Positions 24,302 through 32,392 of a stretch of 35,463 nucleotides of DNA are shown one piece after another. The DNA is from Moorena bouillonii PNG (GTDB taxonomy: Bacteria > Cyanobacteriota > Cyanobacteriia > Cyanobacteriales > Coleofasciculaceae): positions 3,037,090 through 3,072,552 of the forward strand of contig NZ_MKZS01000001.1 in NCBI RefSeq assembly GCF_001942495.1, given 5' to 3'. The notes beneath the pieces were generated by a model that saw only the letters and a program-made list of their open reading frames with translations, had not been told where the DNA came from and ran no database searches. The translations under genes were made by a program, and so were the position numbers. Numbering within the stretch: the stretch's first letter is position 1; each line of letters opens with the position of its first letter.

Positions 24302-25294
24302 ATGAAAAGCTGTGTAATCGGAATAGATGGCGGTGCCAGTAAAACCCTTTGTGTAGTCCTCAACCACCAAGGTCAAGTCCTAGGTCGAGGAGAAGCCGAC
24401 GCCTCCAATTATCACACCGTTGGTATCAATACCGCTTTCGCCTCCATAGAATCAGCGATTCGCCTCGCCACCCAACAAGCTTCCGCTAAACTGTCCATGG
24501 AATCGGTCACAGTGGAAGCCATTTGTTTGGGATTAGCCGGTGTTGGTCGTCCACGAGATAGAGAAGTGGTGCAAGGCTTCGTCGAACAGTTGTTGTCAAG
24601 TCAGACAATTCCGGTCACTTGGGCATTACTCCCCTCTACTGTTGTTATTTGTGATGATGCTTTGATTGCCTTAGTGGGGGGAGTCGGTAAGCCTGTGGGA
24701 GTTGTTGCGATCGCAGGCACCGGCTCAATCGTTTTTGGACGCAATGCCCAGGGAAACACCAAGCGAGTGGGTGGCTGGGGACATATCCTAGGAGATGTTG
24801 GCAGTGCCTATCACATTGCCGTCTCTGGATTACGAGCCGCTATCAACGCCTATGATGGCTTTGCAGTAACTAGTCTAAGAGCAACTAGTCTTCAGGAGCG
24901 CTTCACCACCCATTTTAACTTATCAAACTTAAATTATATCACAGATATTATTTATCAGCCAGGGTGGGGTGTCAAAGAAATTGCTTCTTTAGCACCAATT
25001 GTGGATCAAGCAGCCGCTGAAGGGGATCAGGTAGCCATTAGCATTATCGAAGATACCGTTAATCAACTAGCAAAAGCTACCCAAGTTGTAATTGAAAGCG
25101 TATTTACCCCTGACTCAGAATGTGAGGTAGTAACCACCGGAAGTGTATGGCATGGTCTTTCCTCAATCCGTCAGCAATTTGAATCATCCCTTGTCATGCT
25201 TAGCCCTAATGCTAAAGTGATTTGGCCTCGCCATGAGCCTGCTTATGGTGCCGGTTTGTTAGGGTTGCGGAGTCTAGGCAAGAGGCAAGAGTAA
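24302..25294 (+). CDS. BadF/BadG/BcrA/BcrD-family ATPase, N-acetylglucosamine kinase-like
   Basis: The protein has 330 residues of the ASKHA sugar-kinase fold. Landmarks are phosphate-1 loop IGIDGGASKT (6-15), the ICDDALIALVGG segment near 120, phosphate-2 loop VAIAGTGSIVFG near 140, GGWGHILGDVGSAYHIA near 158-175, and an adenosine-type motif VVTTGSVWHG near 280. The length and motifs fit COG2971 N-acetylglucosamine kinases, which phosphorylate GlcNAc salvaged from cell wall. The substrate is inferred from family. No ribosome site is obvious. A hairpin with a T-rich tail follows the stop codon. Confidence 0.88.
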   Translation: MKSCVIGIDGGASKTLCVVLNHQGQVLGRGEADASNYHTVGINTAFASIESAIRLATQQASAKLSMESVTVEAICLGLAGVGRPRDREVVQGFVEQLLSSQTIPVTWALLPSTVVICDDALIALVGGVGKPVGVVAIAGTGSIVFGRNAQGNTKRVGGWGHILGDVGSAYHIAVSGLRAAINAYDGFAVTSLRATSLQERFTTHFNLSNLNYITDIIYQPGWGVKEIASLAPIVDQAAAEGDQVAISIIEDTVNQLAKATQVVIESVFTPDSECEVVTTGSVWHGLSSIRQQFESSLVMLSPNAKVIWPRHEPAYGAGLLGLRSLGKRQE

Positions 25295-25296
25295 CC

Positions 25297-25331
25297 CACC
25301 CCACGGTCGAAGTGGGGTGTGGTCTTATTTA
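25297..25331 (+). terminator. terminator hairpin after sugar kinase
   Basis: Stem CACCCCAC (25297-25304) pairs with GTGGGGTG (25312-25319) around a 7-nt loop, followed by tggtcttattt. It lies two bases after the kinase stop codon. Near-copies at 26343-26365 and 27353-27375 are part of the duplicated units that follow. Confidence 0.6.
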
Positions 25332-25332
25332 A

Positions 25333-26304
25333 TTAATTGGGCAAATGTTGAATAAACTCATCTAGGGAGTTAACCGTTAATGCTGTAGCCATCAACTCTT
25401 CTAATTGTTCGAGAGTTAACGATTGAATTCTGATTGATATCTCTGAAGGAATCTCGGAAAATCGCAGTTTAAGGATGCGCTCCAAACTGCCTCGACGTTC
25501 TTGTTGGATGCCTTGTTCAATGCCTTGTTCAATGCCTTGTTCAATCCCTTGAGCAACCCCTTGTTGGATGCCTTGTTCAATGCCTTGTTCAATGCCTTGT
25601 TCAATCCCTTGTTGGATGCCTTGTTCAATCCCTTGAGCAAGACCCTCTTGTAAAATCTCTTGATACCAGGGTGATTCCCGTAATACTGTCATATCCCACC
25701 TCATGATTTGTTGAATTAATGGTATCTCTAGCACAAAGCTAGCAAAGAAAGCTAACAACGGTTCTAGTTGATTTAAGGTTTGATCCCCTCGTAAAGCCTG
25801 CACCGCTGAGCGCAATTTTGATTCACTACCACCTCCAAATAAGATCGGGACAAAGGGAAATAGGGGAGGCAAAGGTTGTCCTAATACTAATTCAGACTCT
25901 ACTTCCCAGAGATTAATTACCCGATAATCTTGACGCGCCTTTAATCCCATGAATTCACTGTCGTAACAGTCAACGATGGTGACTGTGGATGGGGGCGGCA
26001 AGATGTTAATTAATACAGGATAAGCGGATAGGTTGTATTTTTCCTCAGCTAAGGCCACATAATTGCGCATTCTCTGAGGCATCTTCTGGTCATAGCGTAG
26101 TTGTAATTCATTGAGAATCAGAAATTCTTGATGTTGAGGACTCTTTGCTTTAACAATGACATCGCTTTCGCGACTAATCCATTGAAACTCAGCATCCAGT
26201 AACTGAGATGCCCGCACTTGGGAATTACCGGTTACCCATTGCACCCAAGCATTAGGAGCTAGACTGATTAGGCGTTTGCTACCAATATCTACAGGTTTTG
26301 CCAT
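25333..26304 (-). CDS. Rpn/PD-(D/E)XK-like DUF4351 protein, copy 1
   Basis: The protein has 323 residues. The N-terminal part resembles Rpn/PDDEXK_2 nuclease-like proteins: D48 in ESDVIV and E66-x-Q68 in NELQLRYDQ are a plausible D...ExQ active site. Residues about 218-265 are a 4-residue repeat of the IEQG/IQQG type, 12 units here, encoded by 12-bp DNA units. The C-terminal 45 residues (ERILKLRFSEIP...LTLEQLEELM) form a DUF4351-like helical end. This family is often linked to transposition or recombination, but its role is uncertain. It is the last of three tandem copies in transcription order. Confidence 0.82.
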   Translation of the reverse strand: MAKPVDIGSKRLISLAPNAWVQWVTGNSQVRASQLLDAEFQWISRESDVIVKAKSPQHQEFLILNELQLRYDQKMPQRMRNYVALAEEKYNLSAYPVLINILPPPSTVTIVDCYDSEFMGLKARQDYRVINLWEVESELVLGQPLPPLFPFVPILFGGGSESKLRSAVQALRGDQTLNQLEPLLAFFASFVLEIPLIQQIMRWDMTVLRESPWYQEILQEGLAQGIEQGIQQGIEQGIEQGIEQGIQQGVAQGIEQGIEQGIEQGIQQERRGSLERILKLRFSEIPSEISIRIQSLTLEQLEELMATALTVNSLDEFIQHLPN

Positions 26305-26342
26305 AGAATTGATCCAATGAAGACTAATTATTGAATTACGCC

Positions 26343-26365
26343 CACCCCACGGTCGAGGTGGGGTG
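26343..26365. repeat. hairpin at duplication-unit border
   Basis: Stem CACCCCAC/GTGGGGTG with a 7-nt loop, the same hairpin as at 25297. It recurs at the same place relative to each DUF4351 copy and so marks the border of the ~1-kb tandem unit. Confidence 0.75.
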
Positions 26366-26378
26366 TGGCCTTATTTAA

Positions 26379-27314
26379 TTAATTGGGCAAATGTTGAGTA
26401 AACTCATCTAGGGAGTTAACGGTTAATGCTGTGGCCATCAACTCTTCTAATTGTTCAAGAGTTAAGGATTGAATTCTGACGGATATCTCTGAAGGAATCT
26501 CGGAAAATCGCAGTTTAAGGATGCGCTCCAAACTGCCTCGACGTTCTTGTTGGATGCCTTGTTCAATGCCTTGTTCAATGCCTTGTTCAATCCCTTGAGC
26601 AACCCCTTGTTGGATGCCTTGTTCAATGCCTTGTTCAATCCCTTGAGCAACACCCTCTTGTAAAATCTCTTGATACCAGGGTGATTCACGTAATACTGTC
26701 ATATCCCACCTCATGATTTGTTGAATTAAAGGTATCTCTAACACGAAGCTAGCAAAAAAAGCTAACAACGGTTCTAGTTGATTTAAGGTTTGATCCGCTC
26801 GTAAAGCCTGCACTGCTGAGCGCAATTTCGATTCACTACCACCTCCAAATAAGATCGGGACAAATGGAAATAAGGGAGGCAAAGGTTGTTCTAATACTAA
26901 TTCAGCCTCTACTTCCCACAGATTAATTACCCGATAATCTTGACGAGCCTTTAATCCCATGAATTCCCTGTCGTAACAGTCAACGATTGTGACTGTAGCT
27001 GGAGGTGGCAAGATATTAATTAATACTGGATAAGCGGATAGGTTGTATTTTTCCTCAGCTAAAGCCACATAATTGCGCATTCTCTGAGGCATCTTCTGGT
27101 CATACCGTAGTTGTAATTCATTGAGAATCAGAAATTCGGAGTGTTGAGGACTCTTTGCTTTTACAATGACATCGCTTTCTCGACTAATCCATTGAAACTC
27201 AGCATCCAGTAACTGAGATGCCCGCACTTGGGAATTACCGGTTACCCATTGCACCCAAGCATTAGGAGCGAGACTGATTAGGCGTTTGCTACCAATATCT
27301 ACAGGTTTTGCCAT
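26379..27314 (-). CDS. Rpn/PD-(D/E)XK-like DUF4351 protein, copy 2
   Basis: The protein has 311 residues, nearly identical to copies 1 and 3 (same MAKPVDIGSKRLISLAP start, same D48 and E66-x-Q68). The G-x-x-Q repeat region has 9 units, against 12 in copy 1 and 6 in copy 3. This explains the whole 12-residue length difference. A hairpin precedes and follows the gene at the unit borders. No inactivating change is seen, so all three copies may be expressed. Confidence 0.82.
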   Translation of the reverse strand: MAKPVDIGSKRLISLAPNAWVQWVTGNSQVRASQLLDAEFQWISRESDVIVKAKSPQHSEFLILNELQLRYDQKMPQRMRNYVALAEEKYNLSAYPVLINILPPPATVTIVDCYDREFMGLKARQDYRVINLWEVEAELVLEQPLPPLFPFVPILFGGGSESKLRSAVQALRADQTLNQLEPLLAFFASFVLEIPLIQQIMRWDMTVLRESPWYQEILQEGVAQGIEQGIEQGIQQGVAQGIEQGIEQGIEQGIQQERRGSLERILKLRFSEIPSEISVRIQSLTLEQLEELMATALTVNSLDEFTQHLPN

Positions 27315-27352
27315 ACAATTGATCCAATTAAGACTAATTATTGACTTACGCC

Positions 27353-27375
27353 CACCCCACGGTCGAGGTGGGGTG
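27353..27375. repeat. hairpin at duplication-unit border
   Basis: Stem CACCCCAC/GTGGGGTG with a 7-nt loop, as at 25297 and 26343. It is located between DUF4351 copies 2 and 3. Confidence 0.75.
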
Positions 27376-27388
27376 TGGCCTTATTTAA

Positions 27389-28288
27389 TTAATTGGGCAA
27401 ATGCTGACTAAACTCATCTAGGGAGTTAACGGTTAATGCTGTTGCCATCAACTCTTCTAATTGTTCGAGAGTTAAGGCTTGAATTCTGATGGATATCTCG
27501 ACAGGAATCTCGGAAAATCGCAGTTTAAGGATGCGCTCTAAACTGCCTCGACGTTCTTGTTGGATGCCTTGTTCAATCCCTTGTTCAATCCCTTGTTCAA
27601 TCCCTTGTTGGATGCCTTGAGCAAGACCCTCTTGTAAAATCTCTTGATACCAGGGTGATTCCCGTAATACTGTCATATCCCACCTCATGATTTGTTGAAT
27701 TAACGGTATTTCTAATACAAAGCTAGCGAAGAAAGCTAACAATGGCTCTAGTTGATTCAAGGTTTGATCCGCTCGTAAAGCCAGCACGGCTGAGCGCAAT
27801 TTTGATTCACTACCACCTCCAAATAAGATCGGGACAAATGGAAATAAGGGAGGCAAAGGTTGTTCTAATACTAATTCAGCCTCTACTTCCCACAGATTAA
27901 TTACCCGATAATCTTGACGAGCCTTTAATCCCATGAATTCACTGTCGTAACAGTCAGCAATTGTGACTGTGGATGGGGGCGGCAAGATGTTAATTAATAC
28001 CGGATAAGCGGATAGGTTGTATTTCTCCTCAGCTAAGGCAACATAATTGCGCATTCGCTGAGGCATCTTCTGGTCATAGCGTAGTTGTAATTCATTGAGA
28101 ATCAGAAATTCTTGATGTTGAGGACTCTTTGCTTTAACAATGACATCGCTTTCGCGACTAATCCATTGAAACTCAGCATCCAGTAACTGAGATGCCCGCA
28201 CTTGGGAATTACCGGTTACCCATTGCACCCAAGCATTAGGAGCTAGACTGATTAGGCGTTTGCTACCAATATCTACAGGTTTTGCCAT
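27389..28288 (-). CDS. Rpn/PD-(D/E)XK-like DUF4351 protein, copy 3
   Basis: The protein has 299 residues from the ATG at 28288, chosen to match the MAKPVDIG start of the other copies; an ATG three codons upstream is in frame. Active-site-like residues D48 and E66-x-Q68 are present. The repeat region has 6 units of the IEQG/IQQG type. It is the first copy in transcription order. The sequence upstream (28318 on) no longer matches the repeated unit and instead shows a longer-loop hairpin (AACCCCA...TGGGGTT near 28332-28362). Confidence 0.82.
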   Translation of the reverse strand: MAKPVDIGSKRLISLAPNAWVQWVTGNSQVRASQLLDAEFQWISRESDVIVKAKSPQHQEFLILNELQLRYDQKMPQRMRNYVALAEEKYNLSAYPVLINILPPPSTVTIADCYDSEFMGLKARQDYRVINLWEVEAELVLEQPLPPLFPFVPILFGGGSESKLRSAVLALRADQTLNQLEPLLAFFASFVLEIPLIQQIMRWDMTVLRESPWYQEILQEGLAQGIQQGIEQGIEQGIEQGIQQERRGSLERILKLRFSEIPVEISIRIQALTLEQLEELMATALTVNSLDEFSQHLPN

Positions 28289-28421
28289 ACAATACAATTG
28301 ATCGAATCAAGACGAATTATTGACTTACACAAACCCCACTTTGCAGAGCTGTTTCTGGGGTTCAACTAAAATTTGATTAGTGAAGAGTTGGGCTTTTCAG
28401 ACTTCCCAAACTTCCTGCTTC

Positions 28422-28643
28422 TTAAGATTCTTCGACTATAGACTCGCCCTCTATAGAATCGCCGTCTATAGGGTCTCCTAAATCGAAGATAATAATAAAT
28501 TTTTCATCGGGCATCAGTCGTTTAAGGGTCTGCAAGTGACCCTCCGCGTCAGAGCGGTTCCGAAAACGACGAACAACCACCCGCTGCATGTTCGGCAATA
28601 GCCGAATGAGCGCCCATGGATATAGGCGTTGAGAGTAGGACAT
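28422..28643 (-). CDS. small conserved cyanobacterial protein
   Basis: The protein has 73 residues: MSYSQRLYPWALIRLLPN, a basic helix (VVVRRFRNRSDAEGHLQTLKRLMP), a beta-like FIIIFDLG, and a very acidic tail. From memory, short proteins with this SYS.RLYPW... start are widespread in cyanobacteria; their function is unknown to me. AAGGAGA lies upstream with a 13-base gap to the ATG. A structured leader with two adjoining hairpins precedes it. No partner gene is obvious. Confidence 0.75.
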   Translation of the reverse strand: MSYSQRLYPWALIRLLPNMQRVVVRRFRNRSDAEGHLQTLKRLMPDEKFIIIFDLGDPIDGDSIEGESIVEES

Positions 28644-28656
28644 AGAATATTAGGTA

Positions 28657-28744
28657 TCTCCTTAACTGGGGCTCCAGAGCCAGCCTGTAGCCGGGAGAAA
28701 CTGTCGGCTGGCTCTTACCGTGGAACGTTTTAGCGCCCACGGTA
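28657..28744 (-). promoter_or_regulatory. structured 5' leader RNA of the 73-residue gene
   Basis: On the minus strand, hairpin A (28744-28716) has 8-bp arms UACCGUGG/CCACGGUA and a 13-nt loop. It is followed with no gap by hairpin B (28715-28676), with 10-bp perfect arms AGAGCCAGCC/GGCUGGCUCU and a 20-nt loop. The loop of B contains UCUCC (28698-28694), complementary to the GGAGA of the ribosome site (28661-28657), so a pseudoknot could hide the start. AT-rich DNA with TATAAT-like boxes (about 28746-28785) lies just upstream. I do not recognise a named riboswitch. Confidence 0.55.
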
Positions 28745-28809
28745 ATTTTATTATAACACAAAAAAATACTATATTATAACATTTTTTGAAAACTTTTGTA
28801 ACAAATTTG

Positions 28810-28855
28810 GGAGTAGGGAATCGGGAATAGGGAATAGGGAATCGGGAATCGGGAC
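28810..28855. repeat. heptamer tandem repeat (gggaatc/gggaata)
   Basis: About six 7-bp units of gggaatc/gggaata. It is the inverse orientation of the gattccc tracts elsewhere. Confidence 0.85.
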
Positions 28856-29009
28856 TCACTCGTGATCAGAATTGCTATGGGTAGTGGGATTAATACAAAA
28901 GGGAACAGGGAGGGAGTAGTGGAGTGGGGAAAAATCCTGTGTTTTCAGGTATTAATTAATTAATACTTTTATAGCTATGTGCGATGGGAGCTTGGAGCCG
29001 CTACGGGAT

Positions 29010-29090
29010 TGGCCGTAGGCCTCAGCTTCCGCGCTTATGCGATCGCATTCCCGATTCCCAATTCCCGATTCCCGACTCCCGATTCCCGAA
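29010..29090. repeat. HIP1-associated repeat and heptamer tract
   Basis: Positions 29010-29046 hold attggccgtaggcctc... ending in tgcgatcgca, related to 4425-4456. It is followed directly by gattccc heptamers (29047-29090). The heptamers end where the HTH-gene fragment at 29100 begins. Confidence 0.7.
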
Positions 29091-29099
29091 AATAAATGC

Positions 29100-29193
29100 T
29101 CCGTGTAAGATTGTGTATCAGCCGGATAATCCACTAGATTGTGGCGCTCGTTTGTGGATTGAAACCTTTAGTGATATTCACTTTATTTCTTGA
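29100..29193 (+). pseudogene. 3' fragment of the HTH gene (cassette copy A)
   Basis: These 94 bp match the last about 31 codons of the intact HTH gene at 33008-33439 (CKIVYQPD.PLDCGARLW...), with only a few substitutions. The rest of the gene is missing and heptamer repeats adjoin the break. It faces the minus-strand membrane-protein gene at 29416. Confidence 0.85.
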
Positions 29194-29279
29194 TGCAATA
29201 GCGAGTGGTTTTGGGTCTGTGTGCGGAACCTGCATCAAGACAACAGGTAAGCATTGGAATAATGCTGAGTTAGCTCCCA

Positions 29280-29395
29280 GCGTCCTTCGCACAGCGTGGC
29301 CAAACGCGCCCCGCGCGGCCTTTTGGCCAAGGCCAAAGCCTGTGCCACGTCGGCTGACGGCTGACTGCTGTTCGCGTAGCGTGCGCGTAGCGCAT
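29280..29395. repeat. cluster of palindromic dispersed repeats
   Basis: The stretch contains ggccttttggccaaggcc, cgcgccccgcgcgg, ctgacggctgac and cgcgtagcgtgcgcgtagcgc. All are short inverted or direct repeats seen elsewhere in the window. No coding signal. Confidence 0.6.
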
Positions 29396-29415
29396 TAGCT
29401 GAATGGTTAGGTCGG

Positions 29416-30243
29416 TCAAGGGTTTTTATCGAATTCTTTTTGACAAGATTCTATATGATGATGCTTATTGTTATAAGCATATTGTAGAGCATACTTGCTA
29501 GAGGTAGAGATTTTATCCCAACTTATTCGATACCACTTCGATAAATTTATTGGGTCAACACTTTCGACCTGTGGTATAAAATCAAGGCCATAAGAAATTC
29601 CAGTTACATCTTCCAGTATATTACGCCGTATAATTCCTTGAAAACAAAGGATATCATCACTTTGAAACGTATATCTTGTCCCTAAGATACTATTTCCTTG
29701 CTTTTGAAAAATAATATATCTACTATAGTCTTTGTTGTGTTGATAAAAATAGATGCCATCAGTAAAGCCTTCTACTCCAACTAATTGTCTCCACTTTTTT
29801 TCCCACTTAAGGATCGCATCTTGAGCTTTATTATGGACAGACGTTGATGAAGGAATTTGTTTGGCCAAGTTAATTGCTAATTTATAATTTTCATCAACTG
29901 GTTTCAACTCCTGAGTTTTTACCACTTTCTCTGCTTGAGCCAACTGTCCTTGAGCACACTGATTTAGAAAAGCTCGTGCATTATACGATTGGTGAGAAGT
30001 TTCAGGAATTTCTAGAGCTTTGTTCATACACTCGACAAAGTCTTGATTGATGATCAGGTCTTCCATAGTTTCCACAAATAGTTGCTCTTGACGAGATAGC
30101 CATTGCTGATAGCCAAAAATGACTCCCTCACCAGTAATGAAAAGTGTGGCAATACCGATTCCCATCCATAAAAAATTCTTAACTAAAGATCTAGGTGGAT
30201 TCTGCGGGTTTACTAGCTTCTGATCTTGTTTGTAATTTTGCAT
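29416..30243 (-). CDS. membrane-anchored protein of unknown function, paralogue A
   Basis: The protein has 275 residues. A short polar N-terminus (MQNYKQDQKLV...) precedes a membrane span at about 22-45 (LVKNFLWMGIGIATLFITGEGVIFGY). An alpha-helical region follows (about 50-150, with paired Cys in FVECMNKAL and LNQCAQG). The C-terminal part is beta-rich (GVEGFTDGIYFY, GNSILGTRYTF, DDILCFQGIIRR). I do not recognise a family. The paralogue at 31486-32322 is similar along its whole length, and their upstream regions are also conserved. AT-rich codon use compared with the CHAT genes hints at a different origin. Confidence 0.8.
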   Translation of the reverse strand: MQNYKQDQKLVNPQNPPRSLVKNFLWMGIGIATLFITGEGVIFGYQQWLSRQEQLFVETMEDLIINQDFVECMNKALEIPETSHQSYNARAFLNQCAQGQLAQAEKVVKTQELKPVDENYKLAINLAKQIPSSTSVHNKAQDAILKWEKKWRQLVGVEGFTDGIYFYQHNKDYSRYIIFQKQGNSILGTRYTFQSDDILCFQGIIRRNILEDVTGISYGLDFIPQVESVDPINLSKWYRISWDKISTSSKYALQYAYNNKHHHIESCQKEFDKNP

Positions 30244-30302
30244 ATGATGACTTTAGTATTCATATGTCTAAAGATTCTAACCACTCCTCAAGTGATTGAA
30301 AA

Positions 30303-30313
30303 GGATCTGATCC
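30303..30313. promoter_or_regulatory. conserved dyad upstream of paralogue A, candidate operator
   Basis: GGATC-T-GATCC, about 60 bp before the start codon at 30243. The same dyad is present at the equivalent place before paralogue B. Around it the two upstream regions are conserved. Confidence 0.4.
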
Positions 30314-30438
30314 CTTAAAGGCCATTCCTTACAACTTTAGATTTCCCTGCTCTTAGTACGGAAGAGCCATAATGTGGATGCCATCGGGTTTGTTTTCAGG
30401 ACTTACGCAAAATTAGGGCTTATACGCTATAAATAGCT

Positions 30439-30462
30439 TAGGGTGCGTTGCAACGCACCCTA
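30439..30462. repeat. 24-bp perfect palindrome
   Basis: TAGGGTGCGTTG is followed directly by its complement. This looks like a common dispersed cyanobacterial palindrome. It is in the 439-bp gap between the secreted repeat protein and paralogue A; apart from this palindrome I see nothing coding there. Confidence 0.8.
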
Positions 30463-30682
30463 CAGGTAGATTTTCTGCTGAAATTAATAAAGATATTGTT
30501 TCCAATGAGACTTAAAGCTTATCGAAGCTGATTAAAATCAGATTCTTTATCAGGGGTGATAGGGTTACTTGACAGCAGAATAATACGGTGGTATCTATGA
30601 TTGGGTAGTGATGTAGGGCGGTGCATAAGCTGGGGTTTTGACGGATTAACACCTGGACTCAGCGACGCAAGGAAAGCAACTC

Positions 30683-31162
30683 TTACTTTGATTGGTTGGC
30701 GCTGATAAGCCCTAAGCAAGTATTCAAAGAAGATGTATCCCCAATCTTATTTCCATCAGAAATCCTGGTAATTTGATAACTGTTATAAGAGGAAGTAGGA
30801 GCACATATCAGATCAGAACTTACACTATTCAATAGTTTTTTACAAGTTTCCAAAGAAGATGTACCCCCAATCTTCTGCCCATCAGAAAGCCTGGTAATTT
30901 GATAACTGTTATAAGAGGAAGTAGGAGCACAAATAAAATTATTCTTAATTGAAGGTGTACCTGGATTACTCGTATGCTTACAAATTGAGTTATTGAGAAT
31001 AGCCTGAGTATTAACTTTTTCTAAGCTACCATCCAAGCAGATTACATTGAAGCTATTATTGGCATTTTGGTGCATATACCTAACGTTTTGAATACCCGCA
31101 AAAACAGGTGTGGGCATAAGCAAAGTATAAACAAATGAACACAAAAGAGTTAATTTTTTCAT
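30683..31162 (-). CDS. secreted protein with Cys-bracketed repeats
   Basis: The protein has 159 residues. A signal peptide runs to about residue 22 (MKKLTLLCSFVYTLLMPTPVFA, with a cleavage site after VFA). Two 31-residue repeats, 77-107 and 119-149, start ICAPTSSYNSYQITR and end SSLETC or SSLNTC. They differ at only a few positions. Each repeat has a Cys near both ends, so disulphide-closed loops outside the cytoplasm are likely. A weaker similar segment with Cys42 and Cys61 may be an older unit. I do not recognise the family. No Shine-Dalgarno is seen. It lies between the two membrane-anchored paralogues, in the same direction. Confidence 0.75.
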   Translation of the reverse strand: MKKLTLLCSFVYTLLMPTPVFAGIQNVRYMHQNANNSFNVICLDGSLEKVNTQAILNNSICKHTSNPGTPSIKNNFICAPTSSYNSYQITRLSDGQKIGGTSSLETCKKLLNSVSSDLICAPTSSYNSYQITRISDGNKIGDTSSLNTCLGLISANQSK

Positions 31163-31332
31163 ATTTTATCTGCTCGATTAGGTGCATTGTCATTATTCTT
31201 GACTACTGTTCCCGTTCTTTGTTCCTGACAACTGCTGCGAATTTTAATTTTGCAGGTTTTAGTGTGTAAAGCACTAAAGAGGTTAGGGATAAAATAATCG
31301 TTACAATATATGCTCTGTATACTTTTCAGCTG

Positions 31333-31477
31333 ATAAACAAGTGCGTTGGAACGACTTAAGCCGCATCTCTATTAGCAATTTCCTCTCGACGATTGCGCCA
31401 ACTCCTAGAGAAGGGTCGGGTCAGGGGTGCCTATAAAACCGGGAAATTCTGGATTACTCCTCTGTTCAACCATTTGC
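31333..31477 (+). pseudogene. 5' fragment of the HTH gene (cassette copy B)
   Basis: About 145 bp match the first 48 codons of the intact gene at 33008. The start codon is changed from ATG to ATA (31333-31335) and an in-frame TAA replaces a GAA codon near the ninth position. The match ends at catttgc, where sequence downstream of the opposing paralogue B gene begins. It is clearly inactive. Confidence 0.88.
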
Positions 31478-31485
31478 TAAGTCTG

Positions 31486-32322
31486 TCAAGGGATTTGCTC
31501 GACGAAGTCTTTTCGACAAGATTCTATATTATGATGCCTATAATAATAGGCATATTGTAGAGCCTCATTGCTAGACTTAGAAGCTTTATCCCAACTTATT
31601 CGATACCACTTAGATAAATCTATTGGGTCAATATCTTTGATCTCTGGCCTAAAATCAATACCAGAAAAAATTCCAATTACTTCTTCAACTAGATTACGCC
31701 GTATAACTCCTCTAAAACAAAGGATATCATCACTTTGAAAAGTATATCTTGTCCCTAAGATAGTATTGCCTTGCTTTTCTAAAATAATATATCTATCAAA
31801 TTCTTTCTCATTATGGTACAAATAGATGCCATCACTAAAGCCTTCTACTCCAACTACTTGTTTTAACTTTTCGTTCCACTTAAGGATAGCCTCTTGAGCT
31901 TGATTATAGACAGACGTTGATGAAGGAATTTGTTTTGCCAATTTAATGGCTAATTTATAATTCTCATCAACTGGTTTAAACTCCTGATTTTTTACCACTT
32001 TATTGGCTTGCTCTAACTGTCCTTGAGCACACTGATTCAAAAAAGCTTGCGCATTAGAATAGTTGTGAGAAGTTTCAGGAATTTCTAGAGCTTTGTTCAT
32101 ACACTCGACAAAGTCTTTATTTATCATCAGGTCTTCCATAGTTTCCACAAATACTCGCTCTTCATGATGAGATAGCCATTGCTGATAGCCAAAAATGGCT
32201 GCCTTACCAGTAATTAAAAGTGTAGCAATACCGATTCCCACCCATAAAAAATTCTTAACTAAAGATCTAGGTTGCTTTGGTTGGTTCTGATCTTGCTTTT
32301 GATCTTGTTTGTAATTTGGCAT
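31486..32322 (-). CDS. membrane-anchored protein of unknown function, paralogue B
   Basis: The protein has 278 residues, collinear with paralogue A: polar N-terminus, membrane span at about 22-45 (VKNFLWVGIGIATLLITGKA), helical middle with conserved Cys (FVECMNKAL, LNQCAQG), and a beta-rich C-terminal part (GVEGFSDGIYLY, GNTILGTRYTF, DDILCFRGVIRR). The strong conservation of both copies argues that the protein is under selection. Its 3' end directly abuts the broken HTH fragment (copy B). A third relative is reduced to about 20 bp at 33612-33631. Confidence 0.8.
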   Translation of the reverse strand: MPNYKQDQKQDQNQPKQPRSLVKNFLWVGIGIATLLITGKAAIFGYQQWLSHHEERVFVETMEDLMINKDFVECMNKALEIPETSHNYSNAQAFLNQCAQGQLEQANKVVKNQEFKPVDENYKLAIKLAKQIPSSTSVYNQAQEAILKWNEKLKQVVGVEGFSDGIYLYHNEKEFDRYIILEKQGNTILGTRYTFQSDDILCFRGVIRRNLVEEVIGIFSGIDFRPEIKDIDPIDLSKWYRISWDKASKSSNEALQYAYYYRHHNIESCRKDFVEQIP

Positions 32323-32381
32323 CTGATGACTCTAGTATTTATATGTCTAAATAATCTAGCTATTCTTAAAGTGATTGAGAA

Positions 32382-32392
32382 GGATCTGATCC
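32382..32392. promoter_or_regulatory. conserved dyad upstream of paralogue B, candidate operator
   Basis: GGATC-T-GATCC, about 60 bp before the start codon at 32322, matching the site before paralogue A. A TATAAATA-like box lies between the dyad and the start codon on the minus strand. Confidence 0.4.

Noticed and set aside
25416-25640. Lys/Asn/Leu-rich open frames inside the DUF4351 genes.
   Set aside because: They are alternate-frame readings of the 12-bp repeat (LNKALNKA type) and are not conserved as proteins.
28952-29398. Several short open frames around the HTH-gene fragment.
   Set aside because: They combine heptamer repeats, the 94-bp gene fragment and palindromic repeats, with no supported start.
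30519-30719. Minus-strand open frame of 66 codons.
   Set aside because: It overlaps the end of the secreted repeat-protein gene, has no ribosome site and an unremarkable composition.
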